Assembly (NCBI RefSeq): GCF_013778455.1
Contig: NZ_JACEHE010000032.1
Coordinates: forward strand, 17,583-81,582
DNA length: 64,000 bases
Direction of reading: 5' to 3'
From: Streptomyces himalayensis subsp. himalayensis
GTDB taxonomy: Bacteria; Actinomycetota; Actinomycetes; Streptomycetales; Streptomycetaceae
Shown piece by piece: positions 54,101 to 62,593 of the stretch (position 1 is its first letter; each line of letters opens with the position of its first letter). The notes below the pieces were generated by a model, which saw only the letters and a program-made list of their open reading frames with translations, was not told the DNA's origin and did not search any database. The translations under genes were made by a program, and so were the position numbers.

Positions 54101-55039
54101 TCAGGCTGTGACCGGTCGTTCGACCAATGCCAGGGCCCGCTCCGGGAGTTCTCCGAGATCCCCCGCGGCACCGCTCAGCCAGTGCACGCGCGGGTCGCGC
54201 CGGAACCACGAGTCCTGGCGGCGCGCAAAGCGCTTGGTGGCGCGCACGGTCTCGGCGCGCGCCTCGTCCTCGCTGCACTCCCCCGCGAGCGCCGCGAGCA
54301 CCTGCTGGTAGCCGAGCGCACGGGAGGCCGTACGGCCCCCGCGCAGGCCCTGCGTCTCCAACGCGCGCACCTCGTCGACCAGGCCCGCCTCCCACATGCG
54401 GTCCACGCGCGTGGCGATGCGCTCGTCTAGCTCGGCTCGCGGCACGTCGACGCCGATCTGGACGGTGTCGTAGACGGAGTCGTGGCCCGGGAGGTTGGCG
54501 GTGAAGGGCTTGCCGGTGATCTCGATGACCTCGAGAGCGCGCACGATACGGCGGCCGTTGGTGGGCAGGATGGCCCGCGCGGCCTCGGGGTCTGCGGCGG
54601 CCAGTCGCGCGTGCAGCGCGCCGGACCCGCGCAGCGCGAGCTCCTCCTCCAGCACGGCCCGTACGGCGGGGTCGGTGCCGGGGAACTCGAGGTTGTCGAC
54701 GGCCCCGCGGACGTACAGCCCGGATCCGCCGACGAGGACGGGTGTGCGCCCCTCGCCGAGCAGGCGGTCGATCTCCGCGCGCGCGAGTCGCTGGTACTCG
54801 GCGACGCTCGCAGTCTCGGTGACGTCCCAGATGTCCAGGAGGTGGTGCGGGACGCCGCCGCGCTCCTCGGTCGTCAGCTTGGCGGTGCCGATGTCCATCC
54901 CCCGATAGAGCTGCATGGAGTCGGCGTTGACCACCTCCCCTCCGAGTCGCTGGGCGAGATGGACACCCAGATCCGACTTTCCTGCCGCGGTGGGCCCGAC
55001 AACGGCGATGACCCGCGGCGCGGGAGCTGCACTTCTCAC
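54101..55039 (-). CDS. miaA: tRNA dimethylallyltransferase
   Basis: 312 aa from GTG 55039; upstream frame has no coding pattern. The P-loop VVGPTAAGKSDLGV lies at the start, followed by VNADSMQLYRGMDIGTAK, DIWDVTETASVAEYQ and GGSGLYVRG, all typical of MiaA. The RRxxRRQDSWF-like end (KRFARRQDSWFRRD) matches bacterial enzymes. MiaA adds a dimethylallyl group to adenosine 37 of tRNAs reading UNN codons, and MiaB then methylthiolates it. In Streptomyces MiaA affects development through the UUA-reading bldA tRNA. miaB lies 1.7 kb upstream on the same strand. Confidence 0.96.
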   Translation of the reverse strand: MRSAAPAPRVIAVVGPTAAGKSDLGVHLAQRLGGEVVNADSMQLYRGMDIGTAKLTTEERGGVPHHLLDIWDVTETASVAEYQRLARAEIDRLLGEGRTPVLVGGSGLYVRGAVDNLEFPGTDPAVRAVLEEELALRGSGALHARLAAADPEAARAILPTNGRRIVRALEVIEITGKPFTANLPGHDSVYDTVQIGVDVPRAELDERIATRVDRMWEAGLVDEVRALETQGLRGGRTASRALGYQQVLAALAGECSEDEARAETVRATKRFARRQDSWFRRDPRVHWLSGAAGDLGELPERALALVERPVTA

Positions 55040-55204
55040 GGCCCCAGTCTCGCAAACCCCAGGGCGTTGCCCGAACGAGCTACGTGACGCCGCATGTCCG
55101 GGGTCGTTGCCTGTTGCGAGGTTCCGGCCTCCGGTTTTCGAGAACCGGTGCCCCGGGCGGCGCAATGAGACGCACCGGGCGGCGCGGGATTTCGCTCACA
55201 CGAG

Positions 55205-55210
55205 TAGGGT
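55205..55210 (+). promoter_or_regulatory. Candidate -10 of the 88-aa/104-aa gene pair
   Basis: TAGGGT fits TANNNT and lies 11 nt before the ATG at 55222, with GGAG between them. No good -35 could be assigned. Confidence 0.3.
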
Positions 55211-55221
55211 ATGGAGTAGTT

Positions 55222-55488
55222 ATGGGCGTTTTTGCACGGTTTCTCCGCAGGTCAAAGGGTGAGGCGGAGGCGTCAACCGCCGCGGCGTCGGCTGAATCGT
55301 TGACGACCGCGTCCGGACCGGAAGCGGAGGAGACGAAGGGCGAGTCCGAGGCCGGGACCACAGCCGAGGCCGAGGCGACAGCGGCGGCGGACGCCGAGAA
55401 GAACACGGCGGAGAGCGTGGAGATCCCCAAGCAGCAGTCCCCGGAGGAAGCCGCCGACAACGAGGCCGGCGAGGGCGCCCGCAAATAG
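55222..55488 (+). CDS. Small acidic Ala/Glu-rich protein
   Basis: 88 aa from ATG, with GGAG 5 nt upstream. The first 12 residues are basic and hydrophobic (MGVFARFLRRSK); the rest is an acidic Ala/Glu/Thr-rich, probably disordered tail ending QQSPEEAADNEAGEGARK. No domain is recognisable. The antitoxin-like gene follows after 24 bp, so both form an operon. Similar small proteins occur at this place in Streptomyces. The function is unknown. Confidence 0.65.
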   Translation: MGVFARFLRRSKGEAEASTAAASAESLTTASGPEAEETKGESEAGTTAEAEATAAADAEKNTAESVEIPKQQSPEEAADNEAGEGARK

Positions 55489-55512
55489 CTCTCCGCGAGG
55501 GAAGGTGAATCC

Positions 55513-55827
55513 ATGGGCATCCTGGAGACGTTGAAGACCAAGCTCGCCCCGGCCAGGGAAAAGGTTTCGGACTTGGCGCAGCAGCACGAGGACAAGATCG
55601 ACAGGGGTCTCGACAAGGCTGCCAAAATGGTCGACGACAGGACCAAGGGCAAGTACAGCGAGAAGATCCACACACGCACGGACAAAGCGAAGGACGCCCT
55701 GGACCGATTTGCGCACAGGGGGGAAGCGGGGCCCAAGGGAGCGGAAACCGACCGCAGTGCGGAAGGTGACCGCGGTGCCACTCCGCCCCCGCCGCCCCAG
55801 GATTCGCCGCCCCCTCCGACTTCCTGA
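55513..55827 (+). CDS. Rv0909-type antitoxin-like protein
   Basis: 104 aa from ATG with GAGGGAAGG upstream. The N-terminal 70 residues are charged helices (LAPAREKVSDLAQQHEDKIDRGLDKAAKMVDD in parts, then TRTDKAKDALDRF), the pattern of the MT0933/Rv0909 antitoxin family. The tail is Pro/Asp-rich. Rv0909 is the antitoxin of a type II-like pair in Mycobacterium. No matching toxin is adjacent: the upstream neighbour is a small acidic protein, not a known toxin. Streptomyces carries many such genes outside toxin loci, so a structural or stress role is possible. Confidence 0.75.
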   Translation: MGILETLKTKLAPAREKVSDLAQQHEDKIDRGLDKAAKMVDDRTKGKYSEKIHTRTDKAKDALDRFAHRGEAGPKGAETDRSAEGDRGATPPPPPQDSPPPPTS

Positions 55828-55848
55828 ACCACCGCAGCGGCGGCACAC

Positions 55849-55892
55849 CGGCGGACGGCCGTGGAGCGATGAGGCTCCACGGCCGTCCGCCG
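55849..55892. terminator. Strong hairpin after the antitoxin-like gene
   Basis: A perfect 19-bp stem pairs 55849-55867 with 55874-55892 around a 6-nt loop. It lies between this gene and the convergent dioxygenase-like gene and can terminate both. Confidence 0.88.
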
Positions 55893-56018
55893 TATGTCTT
55901 TCGTGCGCGGTCCTCTGCTGATCGTGGGTGCGTTGTGTCCACCCTCCCCACTGCCTTTAAGCGCAGGGTGAGGTGCCCAAATCGCCCTGCGGCGCGGAGC
56001 GCCTGCCCACAGCGGCGG

Positions 56019-56732
56019 CTACGACCAGGCCGCGACCACGTACCCCACTCCGTACGGCGCGTCCTCATAGAGCAGGCGGCCGGCGAGGTCGGTTCCCTCG
56101 GCCGCGCCCGCGAGTACCTGCCAGGGCGCGCGGCCCGCCGCCTTCAGTTCGTGCGCGAGTTCCGTGTCCAGCGCCTTGAGCGCCGCGACGTCCGCGGTCC
56201 CCAGGGCACGGGCGACGGCCGCGTCGAATCCGGCGGCACGCTCGTCGAGGTAGCCCGGAGCCTTGACCGTGCGGCAGACGCTGGCGTCGCCCATGACAAG
56301 CAGCGCGATCCGGCCGGCCTGGACCGCGATCTCCCGTCCGACTTCGACGCACCGCTCCGGCGCGAGGGTTTCGCCCACGCCGAGGCCTTCGACAGGCGCG
56401 TCCGACCAGCCCGTTCGCTCCAGCAGCCAGGCCGCGACCGCGAGCGAGTACGGGAGCTCGCGCTCCGGGAGTTCGCGCGCCGGCCGTCCGAAGCACACGT
56501 CGACGTCCACGCCGAAGCCCCGGAACGAACCTCTCGCGCCTTCGGGGTGCACTCCGCGTCCGCTCTCCTCGGCGGGCCCCACAACGACCAGCAGGTCGGG
56601 CCGGGCGGCGGCCAGCACTCCGAGGGCGTCCGTACACGCGGTGCGCGCGGCATCAAGCTCGGGAGCGGCGCCCGCGGCGACCTCGGGTACGAGCATCGGG
56701 GGACAGGGGCAGACTGCGGCGGCAACGAGCAT
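56019..56732 (-). CDS. Class III extradiol dioxygenase-like protein
   Basis: 237 aa from ATG 56732. The opening LVAAAVCPCPPMLVPEVA and PDLLVVVGPAEE fit the LigB/MEMO-like fold, with LPYSLAVAAWLLERTGW and LLVMGDASVCRTVKAPGYLDERA (in parts) later. Metal-ligand histidines of true extradiol enzymes are not clearly conserved, so activity is uncertain. It follows miaB by 14 bp on the same strand and is probably cotranscribed with it, a conserved pairing in Streptomyces. Confidence 0.78.
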   Translation of the reverse strand: MLVAAAVCPCPPMLVPEVAAGAAPELDAARTACTDALGVLAAARPDLLVVVGPAEESGRGVHPEGARGSFRGFGVDVDVCFGRPARELPERELPYSLAVAAWLLERTGWSDAPVEGLGVGETLAPERCVEVGREIAVQAGRIALLVMGDASVCRTVKAPGYLDERAAGFDAAVARALGTADVAALKALDTELAHELKAAGRAPWQVLAGAAEGTDLAGRLLYEDAPYGVGYVVAAWS

Positions 56733-56746
56733 GATCGGCAGACTAC

Positions 56747-58273
56747 TCAGTGTGCGGAGCAGCCACCCGTGGCGGCCGGCAGCGGCTCCGGCACTCCCAC
56801 CTTCGGCAGCCCCAGCAGCACGCCCGCCGGCTTGGCCGCCTCGGCCGCGTTGCGCTTCTCCCAGGCGTCGCCCGAGCGTGTGCGGCGCACGTTCAGCACC
56901 TGGCCCTCGGCGAGCAGGTGGTGCGGCGCCGCGTACGTGATCTCGACCGTGACCACGTCACCGGGGCGCACCTCCTCGTCGGGCTTGGTGAAGTGCACCA
57001 GACGGTTGTCGGGAGCACGGCCGGAGAGCCGGTGGGTAGCGCCGTCCTTGCGGCCCTCGCCGTCGGCGACCATCAGCTCGAGTGTGCGGCCGATCTGCTT
57101 CTTGTTCTCGTCCCAGGAGATCTCCTCCTGGAGGGCGACCAGCCGCTCGTAGCGCGCCTGCACGACCTCCTTGGGGATCTGCCCGTCCATGGTCGCCGCC
57201 GGTGTGCCGGGGCGCTTGGAGTACTGGAAGGTGAAGGCCTGCGCGAAGCGCGCCTTCCGTACGACGTGCAGGGTCTGCTCGAAGTCCTCCTCGGTCTCGC
57301 CGGGGAAGCCCACGATGATGTCGGTGGTGATGGCCGCGTGCGGGATGGCGGCGCGCACCTTCTCGATGATGCCGAGGTAGCGCTCCTGCCGGTACGAGCG
57401 GCGCATCGCCTTCAGGACCGTGTCCGAGCCGGACTGCAGCGGCATGTGCAGCTGCGGCATGGCGTTCGGCGTCTCGGCCATCGCGGCGATCACGTCGTCG
57501 GTGAAGTCGCGCGGGTGCGGCGATGTGAAGCGGACGCGCTCCAGGCCCTCGATCGTCCCGCAGGCGCGGAGGAGCTTGCTGAAGGCCTCGCGGTCGCCTA
57601 TGTCGGAGCCGTAGGCGTTGACGTTCTGGCCGAGCAGTGTGATCTCCGAGACGCCCTCGGCAACCAGGGCCTCGACTTCGGCGAGGATGTCGCCGGGCCG
57701 GCGGTCCTTCTCCTTGCCGCGCAGCGCCGGGACGATACAGAAGGTGCAGGTGTTGTTGCAGCCGACGGAGATGGAGACCCACGCGGCGTACGCGCTCTCG
57801 CGGCGGGTCGGCAGCGTCGACGGGAACGCCTCCAGCGACTCGGCGATCTCGACCTGCGCCTCTTCCTGGATGCGGGCGCGCTCCAGCAGCACCGGCAGCT
57901 TGCCGATGTTGTGCGTGCCGAAGACGACGTCCACCCAGGGCGCCTTCTTGACGATGGTGTCGCGGTCCTTCTGCGCGAGGCAGCCGCCGACCGCGATCTG
58001 CATACCGGGGCGCGAGGACTTCTTCGGCGCGAGCCGGCCGAGGTTGCCGTACAGCCGGTTGTCGGCGTTCTCACGAACCGCGCAGGTGTTGAAGACGACG
58101 ACGTCCGCGTCCCCGTCCGATCCCTCGGGCGCGCGCAGGTAACCGGCCTCTTCGAGCAGCCCGGACAACCGCTCGGAGTCGTGGACGTTCATCTGGCACC
58201 CGTAGGTTCGGATTTCATAGGTTTTAGATGAACGAACATCCACTGCGGGGCTCCGGTCACTGCTGCTGGTCAT
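56747..58273 (-). CDS. miaB: tRNA-2-methylthio-N6-dimethylallyladenosine synthase
   Basis: 508 aa from ATG 58273. The N-terminal MTTase domain carries the second-cluster cysteines in RTYGCQMNVHDSERL, FNTCAVREN and VGGCLAQKD. The radical-SAM triad is SVGCNNTCTFCIVP, followed by DIIVGFPGETEEDFEQTL and a TRAM domain near the C-terminus (GRTLELMVADGEGRKDG). It adds a methylthio group to the adenosine made by MiaA. The C-terminal 60 residues are an Ala/Pro-rich tail. It heads a two-gene operon with the dioxygenase-like gene. Confidence 0.96.
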   Translation of the reverse strand: MTSSSDRSPAVDVRSSKTYEIRTYGCQMNVHDSERLSGLLEEAGYLRAPEGSDGDADVVVFNTCAVRENADNRLYGNLGRLAPKKSSRPGMQIAVGGCLAQKDRDTIVKKAPWVDVVFGTHNIGKLPVLLERARIQEEAQVEIAESLEAFPSTLPTRRESAYAAWVSISVGCNNTCTFCIVPALRGKEKDRRPGDILAEVEALVAEGVSEITLLGQNVNAYGSDIGDREAFSKLLRACGTIEGLERVRFTSPHPRDFTDDVIAAMAETPNAMPQLHMPLQSGSDTVLKAMRRSYRQERYLGIIEKVRAAIPHAAITTDIIVGFPGETEEDFEQTLHVVRKARFAQAFTFQYSKRPGTPAATMDGQIPKEVVQARYERLVALQEEISWDENKKQIGRTLELMVADGEGRKDGATHRLSGRAPDNRLVHFTKPDEEVRPGDVVTVEITYAAPHHLLAEGQVLNVRRTRSGDAWEKRNAAEAAKPAGVLLGLPKVGVPEPLPAATGGCSAH

Positions 58274-58934
58274 GAGTCAAGAGTAGGCGGTCGTGAACGC
58301 GGCCTGTCTCGGCCGCCGCCACTTGACCGACGCACCGGGGATGGGGACGCCCCTACTCCCCCCGATATCTCGGCTGCGATCTGTGCGGCCTGGACACCGA
58401 GCGCGCCCGCCCGTACGGGGGTCGCTCCAGCCGCGGCCCGGAAGGCTGGTGGGTGAACCGCTCAGCGCGCGGTCGTCGGCCGCCGCGACGTGGAGTCAGT
58501 CGGGTCGACGAAGGCACACTGCCAGGACATGGACCAGCACCTCGACTTGCCATTTGGAAACCGACCGGTTTACGGTGATCTGAAACCGACCAGTTTCTCG
58601 CGGGAGGGCGGTCTGAGTGCCGTCTGGCACCGTCGCCTACGGGTGGCTGAAGACCCGGCAAGGCGCTGAACCCGCCCCACCCCGTCGATTCCGTGAGGCG
58701 TGCTCGAGGGCTGCAGGGGCGAGCACTCACGCTCGTACAGCATCCCTGGCGCCAGGCGGCCCGGCGCCTGATGGAGCTGCGGGCGGACATCGGGGGGCGC
58801 TCACCGCGTCAGGTGCCCACCGTTCTCCGGCGGCCGTGTGCGCCCGGGTTGGAACCTTCCGAGGGTCGTTGGCCTGCAATGACGCGCCTGGCCTCCTCCT
58901 GATGTGACTGTATTGCCCGAGACCGGAGTAACTC
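58274..58934. other. Gap before the DUF3533-like gene, with a regulated promoter
   Basis: This 661-bp gap contains a promoter (TTGCCA at 58547-58552 and TACGGT at 58571-58576, 18 bp apart) overlapped by paired operators. About 340 bp separate it from the ATG at 58935. No gene is supported in that leader; its open frames show no recognisable sequence, so a deletion or decayed gene is possible. Confidence 0.5.
58558..58596. promoter_or_regulatory. TetR-type operator pair, locus 1
   Basis: AAACCGACCGGTTT (58558-58571) and AAACCGACCAGTTT (58583-58596) are centred 25 bp apart. The first overlaps the -10 region of a TTGCCA/TACGGT promoter and the second the expected transcription start. Confidence 0.85.
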
Positions 58935-60233
58935 ATGAGTGGGATTCATCCCTTCCGCGTACTGCGCGCCAAACCTCTGTGGATCGCCAACGGCGTGATC
59001 ACAGGCGTACTCGCGCTGCTGTTCACCGTGTTCTACGTCGGCGCCAACATCGACCCGGCCGGCCACACGAAGAACCTGCCCGTCGGCCTGGTCAACGCCG
59101 ACAAGGGGGCCGCTGTCGGTGGCAAGCAGGTCAACCTGGGAGCGCGGATCACCGAGTCGATCCAGAAGTCCACCGCGAGCGGAGGAAAGATCGACTGGAA
59201 GGTGATGGACGAGAAGGAGGCGAAGGAGGAACTCGGCAAGGGCAAGCTGTTCGGCGCACTTGTCGTGCCCGGCGACTTCACCTCCTCCACCACCGCACTG
59301 ACCGGCACCGCGACCACCAAGGCCCCGGTTCGCCCCACATTGACGGTGCTGACCAACCAGTCCGCCGGCAGCGTCGGCTCCAGCCTGGCCCGGACGGCGA
59401 CGACGCAGGCCGCCGAGAACGCCTCCCTCCAGGTGGGCAAGGAGCTGACCGCGCAGAGCGGGACCGGGCAGGCGAGGCTGCCCGCCGCGGCACGCCTGCT
59501 GCTCGCCGACCCGGCCGCCGTCACGGTCGAGGACGGCCATCCGCTCGACTCACACAGCGGCCTGGGCATGACGGCGTTCTACTACGCGCTCGCCCTCGTG
59601 GTCGTCGGCATGCTCTCCGCCAACGTCATCAGCGGCCAGGTCGACCACACCCTCGGCTACACCCACAACGACATGGGCCCGCTACGCCTGCACCGCCCGC
59701 TGATCCGGGCGACCCGGGTACAGACCCTCGCCATCAGCAGCACCCTCATGGCCGGACTGTCCCTGCTGATGGGCACCCTGGTCCTGGTCGGCGCGGTCGG
59801 CATCATGGGCATGGACGCCTCCCACCTGCCGCTGCTGTGGCTGTACTCGGTGTGCGCCATCGCGGTCACCGGGATCGGTGCGCTCACCCTCCTGGCCGTC
59901 TTCGGCACACCCGGCATGCTGGTGGTCACGCTGGTCTTCATCGGGATGGCGGTGCCGACGGCCGGCGCCACCACCCCCCTTGACGCGCTGCCCGGCTTCT
60001 ACCGCTTCCTCGCGGAGTTCGAGCCGCTGCGGCAGATCACCGACGGTATCCGCTCGATCCTCTACTACGACGCCCAGGCCGACGCGGGCCTCGCCCGGGG
60101 CTGGATGATGATGGCCGCCGGCCTCGCGGTGGCCGCACTGTTCGGCTTCGGCGTGACCGGCTGGTACGACCGCAAGGGACTGCACCGCATCCCCGCCGAG
60201 ACGAAGCCCGAGAAGACAGCCGTCCCGGCGTAG
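58935..60233 (+). CDS. DUF3533/YhgE-like membrane protein
   Basis: 432 aa from ATG. An N-terminal membrane helix (about 17-38) precedes a roughly 175-residue extracytoplasmic domain with KNLPVGLVNADKGA and KLFGALVVPGDFTSS, then six membrane helices from about 215 (YYALALVVVGMLSANVISG) to 415. This is the SNG1/YhgE/Pip layout, related to ABC-2 permeases, often linked to drug or toxin resistance or export. It lacks its own ATPase. It is the first intact gene of the operator-linked cluster, and the TetR gene follows 71 bp downstream. Confidence 0.82.
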   Translation: MSGIHPFRVLRAKPLWIANGVITGVLALLFTVFYVGANIDPAGHTKNLPVGLVNADKGAAVGGKQVNLGARITESIQKSTASGGKIDWKVMDEKEAKEELGKGKLFGALVVPGDFTSSTTALTGTATTKAPVRPTLTVLTNQSAGSVGSSLARTATTQAAENASLQVGKELTAQSGTGQARLPAAARLLLADPAAVTVEDGHPLDSHSGLGMTAFYYALALVVVGMLSANVISGQVDHTLGYTHNDMGPLRLHRPLIRATRVQTLAISSTLMAGLSLLMGTLVLVGAVGIMGMDASHLPLLWLYSVCAIAVTGIGALTLLAVFGTPGMLVVTLVFIGMAVPTAGATTPLDALPGFYRFLAEFEPLRQITDGIRSILYYDAQADAGLARGWMMMAAGLAVAALFGFGVTGWYDRKGLHRIPAETKPEKTAVPA

Positions 60234-60258
60234 CGGAACGGACCGTGCACACCTTCGT

Positions 60259-60272
60259 AAACCGATCGGTTT
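60259..60272. promoter_or_regulatory. TetR-type operator at the tetR promoter
   Basis: AAACCGATCGGTTT is a perfect palindrome 33 bp before the tetR ATG. It precedes TAACCT (60293-60298), a possible -10 that would make tetR leaderless; no Shine-Dalgarno sequence is visible. Confidence 0.82.
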
Positions 60273-60304
60273 TCTTTTCGTCAAAGGCGAGTTAACCTCG
60301 CGGT

Positions 60305-60874
60305 ATGGCTACCGAAGTGAAGCAAAGTCCCAGAGAGCGGCTGCTGGAGGCAGCGGCCACACTCACCTACCGAGACGGTGTCGGAATCGGCGTCGAGGCC
60401 CTGTGCAAGGCGGCGGGGGTGTCGAAGCGCTCCCTGTACCAGCTGTTCGAGAGCAAGGACGACCTGCTGGCGGCGAGTCTGGAGCAGCGCGCTTCCGCCT
60501 TCGTGGTGACGCTCCTGCCCGCGGCGAACGATGGCCGTTCACCCCGCGAGCGGATCCTACATGTCTTCGAACAGGTGGAACTGCAGGCGGGTGCGCCCGA
60601 GTTCCGAGGCTGCCAGTACCTGGCTGTCCAGATCGAGCTCAAGGATCAGAGTCACCCGGCGAGCCAGGTGGCCCACCGGGTCAAGGGAAACCTGACGGCC
60701 TTCTTCCGTTCCGAGGCCGAACAGGGCGGCGCGAGCGATCCCGACCTATTGGCCCGACAGCTCAGCCTGGTCTTCGACGGCGCCAGCGCCCGCGCGGGGA
60801 TCGGAGCCGACAACCTCACCGGGCTCATCGCTCCCACGGTGGCCACCCTGCTCGATGCGGCAGACATGCCCTGA
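60305..60874 (+). CDS. TetR-family regulator, probable regulator of the local operator set
   Basis: 189 aa from ATG 60305. The N-terminal helix-turn-helix shows RERLLEAAATLTYRDGVGIGVEALCKAAGVSKRSLYQLFESKDDLL (in parts, residues 10-55). The effector domain has ILHVFEQVELQAGAPEFRGCQYL and a C-terminal helical end. A perfect palindromic operator sits at its own promoter and similar sites occur at four other nearby promoters, so it probably controls them and itself. The ligand is unknown. A frameshifted second tetR lies 500 bp further on. Confidence 0.9.
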   Translation: MATEVKQSPRERLLEAAATLTYRDGVGIGVEALCKAAGVSKRSLYQLFESKDDLLAASLEQRASAFVVTLLPAANDGRSPRERILHVFEQVELQAGAPEFRGCQYLAVQIELKDQSHPASQVAHRVKGNLTAFFRSEAEQGGASDPDLLARQLSLVFDGASARAGIGADNLTGLIAPTVATLLDAADMP

Positions 60875-60949
60875 CGCACTCCCTCCGAGCAGGCCCGGTG
60901 ACCGATGCGTTCCCCGGGTTGACACCCCTCTCCGGCAGCCGGAGCAGCC

Positions 60950-61361
60950 CCACGGCTTCACGCCCTTGCTTCCACAGCAATCGGAGGCAAACCCGATGGC
61001 CGTAAGAGTGCCGCCGAGCATGCCGCAGGCGAGGAAGGCCGCGGTCTCGTGGACATCGACACCCAGGCGGCAGGCGCACGGTTTCCCGCAGCCTCAGCTG
61101 CCGCGCGGAAGGCCTGCTCACGCCCTCCACGCCTGCGGCCGCCCCCTCGAATGCCAGGCGGGTGCGTGCCTTCCGTGCTTCCGTCAAGACGACGGCGAAG
61201 ATCGCCCACTTGTCCGGGAAGAGCCGGAAGAGGTACGGCTGCGTGGCGCCGACGCGGTGGGCGACCCCGCGGAGAGCGGTGCCGTAGCGGCCCGCGAGCG
61301 CGAACTCGGCGATCGCCGCGCGGATGACACTCCGCCCTGCGCACCGATCTCCGGCAGACAC
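60950..61361 (-). pseudogene. Frameshifted tetR remnant
   Basis: A TetR-like coding sequence can be followed only by changing frame twice. From GTG 61361 it reads SVIRAAIAEFALAGRYGTAL, VGATQPYLFRLFPDKWAIF and AFEGAAAGVEG. It then continues in a second frame (EQAFRAAAEAAGNR) and a third (RLGVDVHETAAFLACGMLGG), and loses the C-terminus near 60950. The start codon lies within an operator copy. The gene is therefore inactive; its own sites may persist. Confidence 0.75.
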
Positions 61362-61371
61362 CGACCGGTTT
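61358..61371. promoter_or_regulatory. Operator copy at the frameshifted tetR
   Basis: ACACCGACCGGTTT differs from the AAACCGAYCGGTTT pattern at one position. It overlaps the GTG of the tetR remnant on the minus strand. Confidence 0.6.
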
Positions 61372-61673
61372 GTGTCAGGCGGCAAGCCACCTGACGGGAC
61401 GCGGGCCCACCTGCGCCTTGTTTCGACCCCACGGAATGCCGACCGCCACGGGCGGAGCCCTCGTTGCCGCGCGTCAGGACAGCGCTCCGCCCCCGCCCCG
61501 CCTCCGCCGAGACCCCCAGGCACCGCGGCCCCGCACCGCACGGCTCCACGCGCATGGGAGACACGTCCGGCCCGACGGCGGCCGAACACCGACCCCTGAG
61601 GACGGCATCGACCTCGACGCAGACGCTGATGCCGTCCGGATCGGGATGGGATCGACGCTTCGCTTGCGCATGG
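61372..61673. other. Gap between tetR remnant and SDR promoter
   Basis: This 302-bp stretch holds no recognisable gene, repeat or terminator. A promoter for the SDR gene begins at its right end (TTGCGC at 61664-61669). Confidence 0.4.
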
Positions 61674-61712
61674 AAACCGATCGGTTTACGGTGAGGGGAA
61701 ACCGATCAGTCT
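61674..61712. promoter_or_regulatory. TetR-type operator pair, locus 3
   Basis: AAACCGATCGGTTT (61674-61687) and AAACCGATCAGTCT (61699-61712) are centred 25 bp apart, as at locus 1. The promoter TTGCGC/TACGGT (61664-61669, 61687-61692, 17 bp apart) overlaps the first site. The sequence from the first site through ACGGTGA to the second is nearly the same as at locus 1. Confidence 0.88.
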
Positions 61713-61734
61713 CTCAATGAGTCAGGAATCCATG

Positions 61735-62550
61735 ATGGCGACGAACCGGCCGGTGGCACTCGTGACGGGTGCGTCATCCGGCATCGGCAAGGAAACCGCG
61801 CTCGCGCTTGTCGCAGCGGGTTTCGACGTGGTTGGCACAAGCCGCAACACCTCACGCGTCACCCCGCTCGACGGTGTGACCTTCCTCGACCTCGACGTGG
61901 TCAGTGACAAGTCGGCCGCCAGCGCGGTCCAGCAGGTGATCGAGCGGTTCGGCCGAATCCACGTCCTGGTCAACAACGCGGGCGTCGGCTCGATGGGTGC
62001 GGCCGAGGAAACCTCCATCGCGCAGGCCCGGGACATGTTCGACACCAACGTCTTCGGGGTCATGCGGATGGTGAACGAGGTCCTGCCGTACATGCGCGCT
62101 CAGGGACGCGGGCGCATCATCAACCTCTCGTCCGTACTCGGATTCCTGCCCCAGCCCTACATGGGCGCCTACGCCGCCTCCAAGCACGCGATCGAGGGCT
62201 ACACCGAGTCCCTGGACCACGAGGTCCGTGACCACGGCGTCCGGGCGCTGCTCGTCCAACCCGCCTACACCAGGACCGGATTCGAGGCCAACAGCGCGAA
62301 GCCCGACACGCCCCTGGCGGTCTACGCGAAGCAGGGGCAGACCGTCGACCGCGTGATGGCGGAGGCCATCAGGGACGGCGACGACCCTGCCGTCGTCGCC
62401 AAGACGATCGTCGCGGCGGCGACCGACGCCAAGCCGAAGCTGCGCTACACCGCCGGTCCCATGGCCGGACGCGCGCGCATACTGCGCCGCGTCGCTCCCG
62501 CCGGGGTCTTCGACAAGCAGATCCGCAAGATGAACAAGCTGGCCGGCTGA
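61735..62550 (+). CDS. SDR-family oxidoreductase
   Basis: 271 aa from ATG 61735, 7 nt after AGGA; ATG 61732 and 61717 are alternatives. The NAD(P) motif is TGASSGIGKETA, with VNNAGVGSMG, catalytic Ser in IINLSSVLGF and Tyr-Lys in AYAASKHAIEGY. The protein is a classical SDR that reduces or oxidises a small carbonyl or alcohol. The substrate is unknown. Its promoter carries a paired TetR operator. A broken CocE/NonD hydrolase gene follows after 43 bp in what was probably one operon. Confidence 0.92.
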   Translation: MATNRPVALVTGASSGIGKETALALVAAGFDVVGTSRNTSRVTPLDGVTFLDLDVVSDKSAASAVQQVIERFGRIHVLVNNAGVGSMGAAEETSIAQARDMFDTNVFGVMRMVNEVLPYMRAQGRGRIINLSSVLGFLPQPYMGAYAASKHAIEGYTESLDHEVRDHGVRALLVQPAYTRTGFEANSAKPDTPLAVYAKQGQTVDRVMAEAIRDGDDPAVVAKTIVAAATDAKPKLRYTAGPMAGRARILRRVAPAGVFDKQIRKMNKLAG

Positions 62551-62593
62551 CATCTGCCCGCACCCAAGCACACCCGCGGGAGAAAGACCCACA

